Origin: Spirochaetia bacterium
GTDB lineage: Bacteria > Spirochaetota > Spirochaetia > Treponematales > Breznakiellaceae
Direction of reading: 5' to 3'
Length of the DNA stretch: 19,668 nt
Assembly: GCA_026002305.1 (NCBI GenBank)
Contig: BOBI01000028.1
Span: 1-19,668, forward strand
Numbering within the stretch: the first letter of the stretch is position 1; the number at the start of each line of letters is the position of its first letter. This document shows positions 1 to 8,933 of the stretch, piece by piece. The translations under genes and the position numbers were made by a program. The notes beneath the pieces are model-generated. The model had not been told where the DNA came from. It did not search any database and saw nothing but the letters and a program-made list of their open reading frames with translations.

Positions 1-480
1 ATAGGCAATCGTTTATTCTCAATTATTACCGTATCAATAAAAACAATATTATATCTTCTAAACATAAAAATAAGCATTAAAAAAGATACCCAAGGCAGAA
101 AAATCGGTAAAGTTTCAGGTTCTATAACAGGCGCGGATCTGTTTATGCTAAATAACAGCGATGCCAGTTTTGACGAGGACTTTCTTTTATATTTTGAAGA
201 CGTGTACATGGAATACAAGCTGGAAGAAAAAGGAAAAATCAGAACACTTATCGAAGGGCCGGAAATAATTCACCTTAACGGCGGTTCCAATATAGAAAAA
301 AGATTTTTTCTTATGCATTATTCATTTTCGTTTATACAAAACTATATTTCGGCTATTATATATTTTAAGAAGCAAAACAAAAATACAAAACTTCTAAAAT
401 TTTTAACTATTATTTTGCTGTTAAATCCTTTAGTTATCAAAGATACAAAAAAATACATAAACGTAATAAAAAGGCTTTAA
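1..480 (+). CDS. Family 2 glycosyltransferase, C-terminal part (5' end outside window)
   Basis: The frame is open from base 1 and ends with TAA at 478-480, giving the last 159 residues of a longer protein. Residues about 39-96 read as the C-terminal half of a GT-A fold glycosyltransferase of the rhamnosyltransferase-like type: a G-S-I-T-G-A-D-L-F segment, then F-DED-F, then F-EDV-Y with a following Tyr-Lys-Leu, and finally IIHLNGGS, which matches the family's usual 'iiH.gg.S' end. The tail from about residue 110 has a hydrophobic stretch (about 133-146) and a basic end, suggesting membrane association. Such enzymes add sugars to surface polysaccharide or glycolipid on the cytoplasmic face of the membrane; the actual substrate cannot be told. 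The next gene is on the other strand, so this is the 3' end of a unit that began before the window. Confidence 0.8.
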   Translation: MGNRLFSIITVSIKTILYLLNIKISIKKDTQGRKIGKVSGSITGADLFMLNNSDASFDEDFLLYFEDVYMEYKLEEKGKIRTLIEGPEIIHLNGGSNIEKRFFLMHYSFSFIQNYISAIIYFKKQNKNTKLLKFLTIILLLNPLVIKDTKKYINVIKRL

Positions 481-508
481 TTCAAAGCAAGTATTTTTTT
501 GCCTACAA

Positions 509-548
509 GCAAAAAAGCGAACTTCAGGATAAACCTGAAATTCGCTTT
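509..548 (-). terminator. Intrinsic terminator of the asd unit
   Basis: Arms 514-528 and 534-548 form a 15-bp stem around a 5-nt loop (529-533). Read on the minus strand the only irregular pair is a G-U wobble, and the stem is followed by six U (511-516). Read on the plus strand the same position is a C-A mismatch and the U-run is poor, so the minus-strand direction is favoured. It lies 28 bases beyond the stop of the small gene at 576-836. Confidence 0.85.
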
Positions 549-575
549 CTAAAATAATACGCCACTATTTTGGAA

Positions 576-836
576 TTATTTCTTTTTGCCTTTCCCTGCT
601 TTAGCGCCACCGGCTGCCGCAGGCGCTTTTTTTGCTGCGGGTTTAACAACATCAACACGATCAAGAGCCGATGCGGGGAACGTAGCCTGCTGTACTTCGT
701 TGGAAGCTGAAAACCATACCGTATTTACCTGTTTAGCCTCTTCGTTAACAGATACAACGACCATTTTCGGGCTGCCTTGAATAGCCGAAACCGTAACAAC
801 ATCCGCAATTAGTGAATTTGTAGCACGAACACTCAT
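576..836 (-). CDS. Small conserved-looking protein with Lys/Ala-rich tail, function unknown
   Basis: 86 residues starting at ATG with a good ribosome binding site (AAGGAG, about 8 bases upstream on the minus strand). Residues 1-66 look like a compact beta-rich domain with alternating hydrophobics (VVTVSAI, MVVVSV, NTVWFSA). From residue 67 the tail consists almost only of Lys, Ala, Gly and Pro and ends KGKKK, which could bind nucleic acid or another polyanion. It lies 51 bases downstream of asd on the same strand and is followed by a strong terminator, so it is probably co-transcribed with asd or has its own weak promoter. I do not recognise the family. The opposite strand is also open here (586-780), but without ribosome binding site or family resemblance. 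Confidence 0.75.
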   Translation of the reverse strand: MSVRATNSLIADVVTVSAIQGSPKMVVVSVNEEAKQVNTVWFSASNEVQQATFPASALDRVDVVKPAAKKAPAAAGGAKAGKGKKK

Positions 837-887
837 TTAAAGAACTCCTTTATAATTTTATTTTAATTTATCAAAAATAAAAAACTA

Positions 888-1985
888 TTACAAGTAACCT
901 TTCGATTTTAACAGCTCCGCATTAAGAATTCCGCCGCCTGCCGCGCCGCGGACAGTGTTATGCGAAAGCCCCACAAACCTTATATCAAAAACATTACAGG
1001 GTCTTATACGCCCAACGGTAACCGCCATTCCTTTATCAATATCACGATCCATGCCGGGCTGCGGTCTGTTAGGTTCATCGCGGACGATTATAGGTTGAAC
1101 GGGCGCCATAGGCAGATTCAGTTTTTGTGGAAGGGCGCGAAAGTCAGTCCAGATTTTTTTTATTTGTTCAACAGAAGGTTTTTTATCCGAAAATTCCATG
1201 CTTACCGTAACCGTATGTCCGTTAATAACAGGAACCCTGTTACAATGAGCGCTTATCACCGGCGATGATGCTTTATTGAATTTGCCGTTTTCAATTTTAC
1301 CAAATATTTTTAGCGGTTCAAGCTCGGACTTTTCTTCTTCGCCGCCGATATAAGGCACAACATTGTCGATAATATCGAGACTGGGTACACCCGGATAACC
1401 GGCGCCGGAAACCGCCTGCATGGTTGAAACAACCGCTCTTTTTATTTCATAACCGGCTTGTATCAATGCCCAAAAGGGAGTCATATAACTTTGTATTGAA
1501 CAGTTTGGTTTAACGGCAATAAAGCCTTTGTTCCAACCGCGCGATTTTTGCTGCGCCGGTATAATATCGGCGTGATCCGGATTTACTTCGGCAATCAGCA
1601 TGGGGACGTCATCTGTCCAACGGTTTGCCGATGCGTTTGAAACAACAGGAATACCCGCTGCCGCATACCCGGATTCCAGAGCGAGAATTTCATTTTTTTC
1701 CATCTCCAGCGCCGAAAACACAAAGGCCAAATTTCCTTGTTTTGCACTTTGTGCCGCCCGTGTTATATCATTCGCGTCTTCGACAATAATATCGTTTACA
1801 GATGACGGACAATTTTTACGCAAATGCCAGCGGCCTGTCATAACATCGCCATATTTTTTTCCGGCGCTCCTTGCCGATGCCGCAACATATTTCACCTCAA
1901 ACCAAGGGTGTCCGTCGAGCAACGAAATATAATTTTGCCCGACCATGCCCGTGGCGCCTAAAATTCCAACAGGTATTTTTGACAT
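888..1985 (-). CDS. asd: Aspartate-semialdehyde dehydrogenase
   Basis: 365 residues. It catalyses NADPH-dependent reduction of aspartyl phosphate to aspartate semialdehyde, the branch point to lysine/diaminopimelate, threonine and methionine. The N-terminus has the nucleotide-binding motif GILGATGMVGQ (residues 8-17). The catalytic Cys is C162 in KPNCS, and the acid/base His is probably H257 in INGHT. The length and the short NCSIQ and CNRVPVINGHT motifs fit the archaeal/fungal type of the enzyme, also found in several bacterial phyla, rather than the E. coli type. ATG start with AAAGGAG upstream on the minus strand. The downstream gene at 576-836 follows after 51 bases. The 5' side faces purE across 118 bases. 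Confidence 0.95.
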   Translation of the reverse strand: MSKIPVGILGATGMVGQNYISLLDGHPWFEVKYVAASARSAGKKYGDVMTGRWHLRKNCPSSVNDIIVEDANDITRAAQSAKQGNLAFVFSALEMEKNEILALESGYAAAGIPVVSNASANRWTDDVPMLIAEVNPDHADIIPAQQKSRGWNKGFIAVKPNCSIQSYMTPFWALIQAGYEIKRAVVSTMQAVSGAGYPGVPSLDIIDNVVPYIGGEEEKSELEPLKIFGKIENGKFNKASSPVISAHCNRVPVINGHTVTVSMEFSDKKPSVEQIKKIWTDFRALPQKLNLPMAPVQPIIVRDEPNRPQPGMDRDIDKGMAVTVGRIRPCNVFDIRFVGLSHNTVRGAAGGGILNAELLKSKGYL

Positions 1986-2012
1986 AAATAGCTCCTTTCG
2001 CTATGCATTCAC

Positions 2013-2030
2013 CCATCCTTTTGCGGATGG
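2013..2030 (-). promoter_or_regulatory. Hairpin at the 5' end of the predicted asd transcript
   Basis: CCATCC and GGATGG form a 6-bp stem with a 6-nt loop. If the promoter at 2037-2065 is right, the transcript starts at about 2030, exactly at the base of this stem. It is too short for a riboswitch; a 5' RNA-stabilising hairpin is plausible. No U-run follows in either direction, so it is not a terminator. Confidence 0.4.
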
Positions 2031-2036
2031 TTCTTA

Positions 2037-2065
2037 ATCATATAAAATTTTTACACCAGATGTAA
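2037..2065 (-). promoter_or_regulatory. Candidate asd promoter
   Basis: On the minus strand a -10 TATGAT (2037-2042, 5 of 6 matches to TATAAT) lies 17 bases from a poor -35 TTACAT (2060-2065). The -10 and spacing are good; the -35 is weak, so an activator or a different -35 is possible. Confidence 0.45.
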
Positions 2066-2068
2066 CCG

Positions 2069-2097
2069 TTGACACAGCGCCTTAACTTTCCCATTAT
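2069..2097 (+). promoter_or_regulatory. purE promoter with start point at the ATG
   Basis: Perfect -35 TTGACA (2069-2074), 17-base spacer, -10 CATTAT (2092-2097). The usual 6-7 base distance puts transcription start at 2103-2105, on the A of the purE ATG (2104). No purine-rich ribosome binding site exists between the -10 and the ATG. Confidence 0.65.
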
Positions 2098-2103
2098 AAA
2101 ATC

Positions 2104-2595
2104 ATGAATTTAAAAGTTGCGTTGATCCTTGGCAGCGACAGCGATGCGGAACATGCGGAAAAGGCTCAAATTCAGCTTACAAAACTGGGAATTGAACACG
2201 AAACGCACATTTATAGTGCCCACAGAACACCGGATGCGGCCTGCGAATTTGCAAAAACCGCCCGCAGCAATGGTTTTGGCGTTATAATCGCGTTTGCGGG
2301 TATGGCGGCGCACCTGGCGGGGGCGCTTGCCGCCCAGACAACGCTGCCTGTTATCGGCGTGCCTCTTAAAGGCGGGGCGCTCGACGGGCTGGACGCGCTG
2401 CTTTCTACGGTGCAAATGCCTTCCGGCGTACCTGTGGCAACGGTCGCGCTTAACGGCAGTGTGAACGCGGCCCTGCTTGCCGCTCAGATTCTCGCGTTAA
2501 GCGACACGGCACTGCAAAAAAAATTGCAGGATCACAAAAATGAAACCGCCGCTAACGTCTTAAAAAAAGACAAGGAGCAAATATGGAAAAGTTAG
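2104..2595 (+). CDS. purE: PurE, N5-carboxyaminoimidazole ribonucleotide mutase (class I type)
   Basis: 163 residues. It makes 4-carboxy-5-aminoimidazole ribonucleotide in de novo purine synthesis. The phosphate loop GSDSD is at residues 10-14, the catalytic His lies in SAHRTP (about 38-43), and [11 protein letters not shown] (about 63-73) and [13 protein letters not shown] (about 99-111) are typical of class I enzymes, which use the PurK product N5-CAIR. As I recall it, the Treponema denticola enzyme is class II (AIR carboxylase) with SAHKT and no AAHL motif; this one is different. No purK is in the window. The start is fixed because the family begins two or three residues before the first beta strand; there is no Shine-Dalgarno sequence and the promoter ends 6 bases upstream. 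First gene of purE-purC-purF; it overlaps purC by 13 bases. Confidence 0.95.
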   Translation: MNLKVALILGSDSDAEHAEKAQIQLTKLGIEHETHIYSAHRTPDAACEFAKTARSNGFGVIIAFAGMAAHLAGALAAQTTLPVIGVPLKGGALDGLDALLSTVQMPSGVPVATVALNGSVNAALLAAQILALSDTALQKKLQDHKNETAANVLKKDKEQIWKS

Positions 2596-3293
2596 AACAG
2601 CTTTACGAGGGTAAGGCTAAAAAAGTTTTTAAAACAAGCGACCCTAATGTTTACATTGTCGATTACAAAGACGATGCCACAGCCGGTAACGGCGCAAAAA
2701 AAGGTACGATTGCTGGTAAAGGCACAATCAATAACCGCATAACAAATCACCTGATGCAATTATTGGAAAAACACGGCATACCAACACATTTTGTTAAAGA
2801 ATTAAGCGTCTGCGAAACAGCGGTGCGTGTGGTAAAAATTGTTCCGCTCGAAGTAATCGTGCGGAACATTGCCGCCGGCTCGCTTGCCGCACGGCTTGGA
2901 CTTCCCGAAGGTACAAAACTTAATTCTACAGTGCTTGAATATTGTTATAAAGATGATGCGTTAGGCGATCCGATGGTAAACGAGTATCACATAGCGGCGA
3001 TGGGCTGGGCAACGGAAGCCGAATTAAAAACTATTGCTGAAATGTCTTTTAAAATAAATAAGGTGTTAGGCGATTATTTAAAAGACGCCGGTATTGAATT
3101 AATTGATTTTAAACTTGAATTCGGACGCGACGCGAAAAATAAAATAATTCTTGCCGACGAAATATCGCCGGATACATGCCGCTTTTGGGATATAAAAACA
3201 AAGGAAAAACTGGATAAAGACCGTTTTCGCCGCGATTTAGGCGGCGTGGAAGATGCCTACCGCGAAGTGCTAAAGCGTTTACTAGGAGAATAA
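2583..3293 (+). CDS. purC: SAICAR synthetase
   Basis: 236 residues, the usual length of the single-domain enzyme. It joins aspartate to CAIR with ATP, the step after PurE. The N-terminus [10 protein letters not shown] is the ATP-binding strand-turn of the family. The segment [19 protein letters not shown] (about residues 90-108) and the later LIDFKLEFG...[15 protein letters not shown] block (about 173-204) are the two standard signatures. ATG at 2583 is preceded by AAGGAG (2572-2577) inside the end of purE, so the 13-base overlap suggests coupled translation. No frameshift or missing motif is seen. Confidence 0.96.
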   Translation: MEKLEQLYEGKAKKVFKTSDPNVYIVDYKDDATAGNGAKKGTIAGKGTINNRITNHLMQLLEKHGIPTHFVKELSVCETAVRVVKIVPLEVIVRNIAAGSLAARLGLPEGTKLNSTVLEYCYKDDALGDPMVNEYHIAAMGWATEAELKTIAEMSFKINKVLGDYLKDAGIELIDFKLEFGRDAKNKIILADEISPDTCRFWDIKTKEKLDKDRFRRDLGGVEDAYREVLKRLLGE

Positions 3294-3334
3294 TGCAAAA
3301 CAGGCTTTACAAAAAAACATAAAAGGAAGCAATT

Positions 3335-4768
3335 TTGATTCATGAAGAATGTGGTCTTTTTGGCATATACGCAAACGGAGAAGAAGAAGCAAGGCAGGCT
3401 ATAGCGCACCTCTGTTATACGGGGCTTTATGCGTTGCAGCACCGGGGGCAGGAAAGCGCCGGTATTGCGGTTAACTCAAACGGGGTTATTACAAGCAGGC
3501 GCGATGTGGGGCTTGTAAGCGATGTCTTTACGCCGGAGAGCATTGGCGCACTGGGCGAAAATGGGGGCGGGGAAATTGCCGTGGCTCATGTGCGTTATGC
3601 GACAACAGGCGCTAAACGCCGCGCAAACGCGCAGCCTCTTGTTGTTAAGCATATAAAAGGTTCGCTCGCGCTTGCGCATAACGGTAATCTTACAAACGCG
3701 GTGGAGCTGCGAAAAACGCAGGAATTGGGCGGCAGCATTTTTCAATCATCAAGCGACACGGAAGTTATTACGCATACAATTATTCAGCAGCGCCTAAAAT
3801 CTTCAAGCATAGAAGAAGCCGTAGAAAAAGCAATGTCGTATTTAGAGGGGGCTTTTTCACTGGTGCTTATGAGCCGTCGAAAGCTAATCGCCTGCCGCGA
3901 CCCAAACGGGTTTAGGCCATTGTGCATGGGAAAACTAGGCAAGGCGGTCGTTTTTGCAAGCGAAAGCTGTGCGTTCAATTCCATAGGCGCGGAATTTGTG
4001 CGCGATTTAAAAGCAGGCGAAATTGTTATTGCCGGGGAGGATGGAATAAAAAGCATTACGGCTCATTGCGGAAAAAAATCCAGCCTGTGTGTTTTTGAAT
4101 ATGTATATTTTGCGCGCCCGGACAGCGTTATCGACGGCGTATCCGTACACGATGCCCGTGTACGTGCCGGAGAAATTCTGGCAAAAGAGCATCCTGCAAA
4201 CGCTGATGTTGTTATCGGTGTGCCGGACAGCGGGTTGGACGCGGCGCTGGGTTATTCGCGGGCAAGCGGAATACCGTTTGATTTTGGTTTTTTAAAAAAC
4301 AAATACATAGGCCGTACATTCATTGCGCCTAATCAACGTGATAGAGAAAACAGCGTGCGTATAAAATTAAATCCTATCGCACAGGCAGTTAAAGATAAGA
4401 GTGTTGTCATTGTTGACGACTCCATTGTACGCGGTACAACAAGTTTAAAAATAATAAAGATGTTACGCGAGTCGGGCGCAAAAGAAGTTCACATGAGGCT
4501 TTCATGCCCCGCGTTCTTATATCCGTGTTACTTTGGCACCGACATTGATACAAGCGAAAATTTGATCGCATACCGTCATACGTTATACGAAATACGTGAT
4601 ATTATCGGAGCGGATTCGCTGGGCTACCTTTCTATAGACGCGTTAAGCGAAATTACAAAAGGCTGTGCGTCCGGTTTATGCGATGCATGTTTTTCAGGCA
4701 ATTACCCGGTCGATGTCTCCGGCGCCCAATTAAAAACCCAGTTTGAACAGGACATTGATACAGATTAG
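3335..4768 (+). CDS. purF: Amidophosphoribosyltransferase, Fe-S type with propeptide
   Basis: 477 residues; commits PRPP and glutamine to purine synthesis. The start is TTG, with AAGGAAG (3323-3329) five bases upstream. It begins MIHEE-CGLFGIY: the first five residues should be removed to expose Cys6, the N-terminal nucleophile of the glutaminase domain. Other glutaminase motifs are QHRGQESAG (35-43) and HNGNLTN (115-121). The phosphoribosyltransferase domain carries the PRPP loop VVIVDDSIVRGTTS (357-370). Four cysteines at 252, 398, 449 and 452 sit where Bacillus subtilis PurF binds its 4Fe-4S cluster, so this is the oxygen-sensitive cluster type, in keeping with an anaerobe. Forty-one bases follow purC. 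The stop is only 10 bases from the stop of the convergent transglutaminase gene. Confidence 0.96.
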   Translation: MIHEECGLFGIYANGEEEARQAIAHLCYTGLYALQHRGQESAGIAVNSNGVITSRRDVGLVSDVFTPESIGALGENGGGEIAVAHVRYATTGAKRRANAQPLVVKHIKGSLALAHNGNLTNAVELRKTQELGGSIFQSSSDTEVITHTIIQQRLKSSSIEEAVEKAMSYLEGAFSLVLMSRRKLIACRDPNGFRPLCMGKLGKAVVFASESCAFNSIGAEFVRDLKAGEIVIAGEDGIKSITAHCGKKSSLCVFEYVYFARPDSVIDGVSVHDARVRAGEILAKEHPANADVVIGVPDSGLDAALGYSRASGIPFDFGFLKNKYIGRTFIAPNQRDRENSVRIKLNPIAQAVKDKSVVIVDDSIVRGTTSLKIIKMLRESGAKEVHMRLSCPAFLYPCYFGTDIDTSENLIAYRHTLYEIRDIIGADSLGYLSIDALSEITKGCASGLCDACFSGNYPVDVSGAQLKTQFEQDIDTD

Positions 4769-4778
4769 ATTTTACGAC

Positions 4779-7700
4779 TCACCTGCCCGCGAAAAATGTT
4801 ATGCTTGACAACATGTTTGCAAAGGCGGCTATATCTTTGGCGGTAAAAAAAGCCATCGGAATATTTTGGCGCAATGATATGAAACCTTTGCCGCCATCGT
4901 AGATTTGACAATTTACTTCTAATGCTGAACCTGTTGTCGTTATGCGCAATGTATGGCGTGCTTCCGGCGGCAGTTTTTTGTTAATAATAAAACCGGATTT
5001 GTTCAGCATTTTGATAATTGTTTTTTCTACTCTTTCACTAATGCCTTCTGTTTCAATATTTACCGGAAGCCGCAATCCGTTTTGTCTAATTGCGCCCGGA
5101 TTCATTGCAAACAACCTGCCGCAGTTTTCATTTAACAGTTTTTTCTTGTTTTTCTTTTTTGCGATAAGTGATAATTCGGTAAATGTGTCGGCGATACAAT
5201 CCTGTTCCCACACCGGATCAAAACCTTCCAGCGCTGTTAACAATGATATTTCTTTTTGTAATAGCTTTGCTTCCTCAAACAAGTATGACGGTACCGAAGC
5301 CGGTATTAGCTTCCCTTCTATATCTTTGGCACTTCTTAAATAATTTAATGCGCGGTATTTGTAACTGTAAAAAGCGTTGTAATAATTTTTTAGAGCGTCT
5401 AATTGTTCTTCGGGGGAATCGACATCCGCAAAATATGAATTAGCCGAAAGCAGGCTGTATTTTTGATATAGCATTTTATGTATTTTGCTTTTGAATTTAT
5501 ATTCTATTATTGTATACCGTGCTTTTACCTTTTCTATTACTGATGAATGGATTGTTAATTTTTCTGTGTTTGCTAACCCGTTATAAGTTTTATAAAGTAT
5601 TTCGTGCAAATCACGTTTATACTGATCCGGATCGATGCCGTAGTTTAACATCCAGTAAAGATTATTTGTTCTTAAACAATCCAATGCATAAGCTAATGCC
5701 TTGTCTAACCTGCCTGCAATTTGAAAACTCTGCGCAAGGCTTACCTTGGAAAGCGGCGAGCGATCCATTTCGTAGGCAAGGGAATACTCCCTGAATGTTT
5801 CCTTGAAATCCAACCGGTGCAAATTTATTTCGCCGCGCGCCAAGTGTCCGGAGGCCCTTTCATATTGTGCAAGTGATTCTATTGAACTTTTGTTTGAATC
5901 CGCATATTTATAAAAACGGCTTTCCAAAATTGATAGGTTATAATACGCCACCGCAGCAAAGGAATTATAACTGTATTGTTTTGCCGTGCTTATGGCAAGC
6001 CTATAATATTTTATTGAATCGTTAAACCGAAACATATCTGAATATATTGTCGCAAGTGTCATGCAGAAATCAGGCTGGTTACCAAAACGTTCTATCGCGT
6101 CTAACAATAATTGTTCACCGTCTTTTAAACGGTGCAGCTTAAAATACATCCAGCCCAGGCTGCCTATTGCCTCGTGGTTTGCCGGATCCAGATACAAAAG
6201 CCTTTCCAAATAAAACGCGGACTCTTTATTTTCATTTAAGTTACCGGCGGTTTGTGCCGCCTTGTAGATTAAATTGGTATCTTCACCTGATAACGCAAGC
6301 GCAGTTTTGTATTCGTCCATTGCAAGACGATATAGGCTGCGGCTTTCGTAAAGATCGCCTGCTGCCAACGGAAAGCGCGGGTCTTGCGGAAAATATTTTT
6401 TGCCGGTGTTAAACAAGTCGATTGCACGCTGCCAATATTCACTTCGTGCGGCGCTCCTTGCCATTGAAAAAATTTCATCGGCATTATATTGCTTTTCTTC
6501 TTCTTGCGGCTGCATACCGGCAACAAACAACAAACCAAAACACATCAACAAAATTATACTAGTGTTTTTTATAATTGGTTTTTTTTGTGCATTGTTTATT
6601 GAAGGCTTTAAGACCAACGCCGCAGGCGGACAAATAAAAGATAATATACGCCGCGTAACAGGAATTGTTTTCTGCCATTTTTTATAATCTGTAGTTAATG
6701 TGATAAAATTAACATATTCCCCGCTTGAATATTCTTTTTCAAACCGTGCCGCACTAAAATAACTATAAAGGCTTTCGAACAATGTTGTCTTAAATTCCGC
6801 GTCAAGCCGCTGCGTCCACCCACCGTCTGTTTCGTCTTTTGTTTTCTTATACCCATAGAATGAAAGTGAAAGTTTTATATGCTGCCACAAGGATATAGTT
6901 TTTCTCCGGATTTTTTTTGCAAACAGGTGTTTAAAGAAGAATGTAAAGCGCATAACAACAAATACCACAATAATAATAAGTATAACCGCGGGAAGCGCTG
7001 TTTTTTTAATAATTTTTGTAATTGCTTTTGTTAAATTTTCAATAGCCGCTGCGGTATCATCGCCGGCATCACTTTCTAGTTTTAATTTTTTGCGGTTTTG
7101 CAATATTTCCTGTAATAATTTTTCAAAAAGCTCCGGCGGAATCCCCGCAGAAAAATTAAATTCCTCGTCCTTGGCAAGATTTTTTGTTGTGGGATCGTAT
7201 TCAATCCAGCCATAATCCGGAAAAAAAACCTCTACCCAAGCGTGCGCCATGCTTGCCCGTATAGGAAAGAATCCTAATTTGTCCTCTTGCGGATCAAGAA
7301 AGAACCCGACGGCAACACGGCTTGGAATACCGATTGAGCGCAGCATAGACGCAAACGCAAACGCAAAGTAAGAACAGTAGCCTTTTTTTGAATCAAAAAG
7401 AAAATATGATAATTGATCACCGTCAGGCGCAATACCAGGCTTCAGGCTGTAACGGTAAGCGCCGAATTTCAAATATTCATATAACGCTTGGATTTTTTCC
7501 CAATAATTTGTCCAACGGTTTGTTAAGCCTAACGACAATTCTGTTATGCGCTTTTCACGCGTTGTTTGGTTTTCGGGATCGCCAAAAAAAGTATAATATT
7601 TATACTCATCGTTGGACATTCCCAAATCTGCGGATGTCCAACCCTGCGGGATATGGTTAATTAAATCTTTAGGAAGCGCGCCGCTAACCATACTTTCGAC

Positions 7701-8921
7701 ACGATAAGCTTGTTTAAAAGAAGATGCGTCCCAACTTTCAAACGGCGCCGTCCTAACAGGCTCGTTCATGGCTATAAACGCCGAACCGTCTATGTTTACA
7801 AGATAATAATCCTGTGTTAAAGCGCGGCGGGCTTTTAACGCCGTTGCGGGTGTTTCCAAAAGCCCGTGCGGCAATGTTGACTTTTGTGATTTCTCGTCTA
7901 TTTCATCATTGCGAAAAAACCCGATAGATGCATCTTTTTCCCCGCCGGAATTATAGGCGGAGAGTACATAACGCCGCATTAAAAAATGATCGTCGTAAAT
8001 ATAACGCGGATCTAATAAATCCACAAAGCCGTCGTAATCTTCTATAATCAAATCTTCATAGTCTTCATCATATTGCTCACTTATGTCTTCTATACCGCCG
8101 TTGGTTGAATCAGTATCTTGAAATTCGGCGTTTACATCCTTACTTACAATAAAAATTAAATCATCACTCATGGAAATTTCGTTTTCAAGACGGAGGAAGG
8201 GGGCAAAGTCAAAACTAAAAAGTTTAGGCTGAATTAATCCCGCGCCGCTTTCAAGCGCGCCTTCCTGCATTGGCCGCAGCAAAAGGGCGCCGGTAATTGC
8301 GCATAACAAAACCAAAAAGGCCGCAGCTATCGTTTTTTCGTTTCGTTGTGTTTTTAGTTCAGGCGGGGAAGCAAGCATTAACGAGGCAAGTTCAAAAAGC
8401 ACTATGCAGACAAAAACTACAATTCGAACAATAGGCAATTTATATATCAAGATTGACGCGCTGCCTGTAAGAATAAATGTCAACGATAAAAACACGCAGT
8501 CCGCCAGCACGGAAAAACGCAATGCCTGAACATTGTTATATGCAAAGTAGCTTGAAAACGCTATCCATAAAACCGGCAGGAGCGAAACAAAATTGTTCCT
8601 GTCAAAATTTAACAAAAGCGAATCGAATGTTATAATTGTTTTTAGTTTTTCCGTATCAACAAAAAAACGTGGAACCGCAATTAACAGATGTGTAACAAAC
8701 GGAATAAGCAAAATGGTTATTACAGCCGCCGCCGGTTTTATTTTTAATTTATTTAAAATGGCGGCAGTAAAAAAGGCGCTGGCAACCGCGGTAATAAAAA
8801 CCGGTGTATCCGCAAGGTCGCTCGCAATTAAACGCAGTTGATACGCAATGGCAAAAACAGCAACACTGCGGCATATTACAGGGAAGGCAATAGAAATGTC
8901 TTTGATGTTTCGTGATGGCAA
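4779..8921 (-). CDS. Membrane transglutaminase-like protein fused to TPR repeats
   Basis: 1380 residues. Residues about 10-216 hold six or seven membrane segments like the TgpA/DUF3488 N-terminus. A transglutaminase-like domain lies at about 460-585 with the triad Cys516 (KKGYCSYFA), His560 (MAHAWVEV) and Asp576 (EYDPTT). A membrane segment follows at about 643-662, then a cytoplasmic-type linker. A second hydrophobic segment at 787-803 looks like a former signal anchor, after which TPR-like repeats run from about 814 to 1110 and an alpha-rich end to 1380. TgpA-type proteins are usually about 650-750 residues; the TPR part may derive from a separate downstream gene. Substrate unknown; a cell-envelope peptide or protein is likely. 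Start TTG, with AGGAGG five bases upstream. Third gene of the 10612-4779 unit, 12 bases after ymdB. Confidence 0.88.
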   Translation of the reverse strand: MPSRNIKDISIAFPVICRSVAVFAIAYQLRLIASDLADTPVFITAVASAFFTAAILNKLKIKPAAAVITILLIPFVTHLLIAVPRFFVDTEKLKTIITFDSLLLNFDRNNFVSLLPVLWIAFSSYFAYNNVQALRFSVLADCVFLSLTFILTGSASILIYKLPIVRIVVFVCIVLFELASLMLASPPELKTQRNEKTIAAAFLVLLCAITGALLLRPMQEGALESGAGLIQPKLFSFDFAPFLRLENEISMSDDLIFIVSKDVNAEFQDTDSTNGGIEDISEQYDEDYEDLIIEDYDGFVDLLDPRYIYDDHFLMRRYVLSAYNSGGEKDASIGFFRNDEIDEKSQKSTLPHGLLETPATALKARRALTQDYYLVNIDGSAFIAMNEPVRTAPFESWDASSFKQAYRVESMVSGALPKDLINHIPQGWTSADLGMSNDEYKYYTFFGDPENQTTREKRITELSLGLTNRWTNYWEKIQALYEYLKFGAYRYSLKPGIAPDGDQLSYFLFDSKKGYCSYFAFAFASMLRSIGIPSRVAVGFFLDPQEDKLGFFPIRASMAHAWVEVFFPDYGWIEYDPTTKNLAKDEEFNFSAGIPPELFEKLLQEILQNRKKLKLESDAGDDTAAAIENLTKAITKIIKKTALPAVILIIIVVFVVMRFTFFFKHLFAKKIRRKTISLWQHIKLSLSFYGYKKTKDETDGGWTQRLDAEFKTTLFESLYSYFSAARFEKEYSSGEYVNFITLTTDYKKWQKTIPVTRRILSFICPPAALVLKPSINNAQKKPIIKNTSIILLMCFGLLFVAGMQPQEEEKQYNADEIFSMARSAARSEYWQRAIDLFNTGKKYFPQDPRFPLAAGDLYESRSLYRLAMDEYKTALALSGEDTNLIYKAAQTAGNLNENKESAFYLERLLYLDPANHEAIGSLGWMYFKLHRLKDGEQLLLDAIERFGNQPDFCMTLATIYSDMFRFNDSIKYYRLAISTAKQYSYNSFAAVAYYNLSILESRFYKYADSNKSSIESLAQYERASGHLARGEINLHRLDFKETFREYSLAYEMDRSPLSKVSLAQSFQIAGRLDKALAYALDCLRTNNLYWMLNYGIDPDQYKRDLHEILYKTYNGLANTEKLTIHSSVIEKVKARYTIIEYKFKSKIHKMLYQKYSLLSANSYFADVDSPEEQLDALKNYYNAFYSYKYRALNYLRSAKDIEGKLIPASVPSYLFEEAKLLQKEISLLTALEGFDPVWEQDCIADTFTELSLIAKKKNKKKLLNENCGRLFAMNPGAIRQNGLRLPVNIETEGISERVEKTIIKMLNKSGFIINKKLPPEARHTLRITTTGSALEVNCQIYDGGKGFISLRQNIPMAFFTAKDIAAFANMLSSITFFAGR

Positions 8922-8933
8922 ATCACCCTCCTG

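Noticed and set aside
586..780. Plus-strand frame antisense to the small Lys/Ala-tailed gene
   Set aside because: No ribosome binding site and it reads as low-complexity Ala/Pro; the minus-strand gene has a clear AAGGAG and sensible composition.
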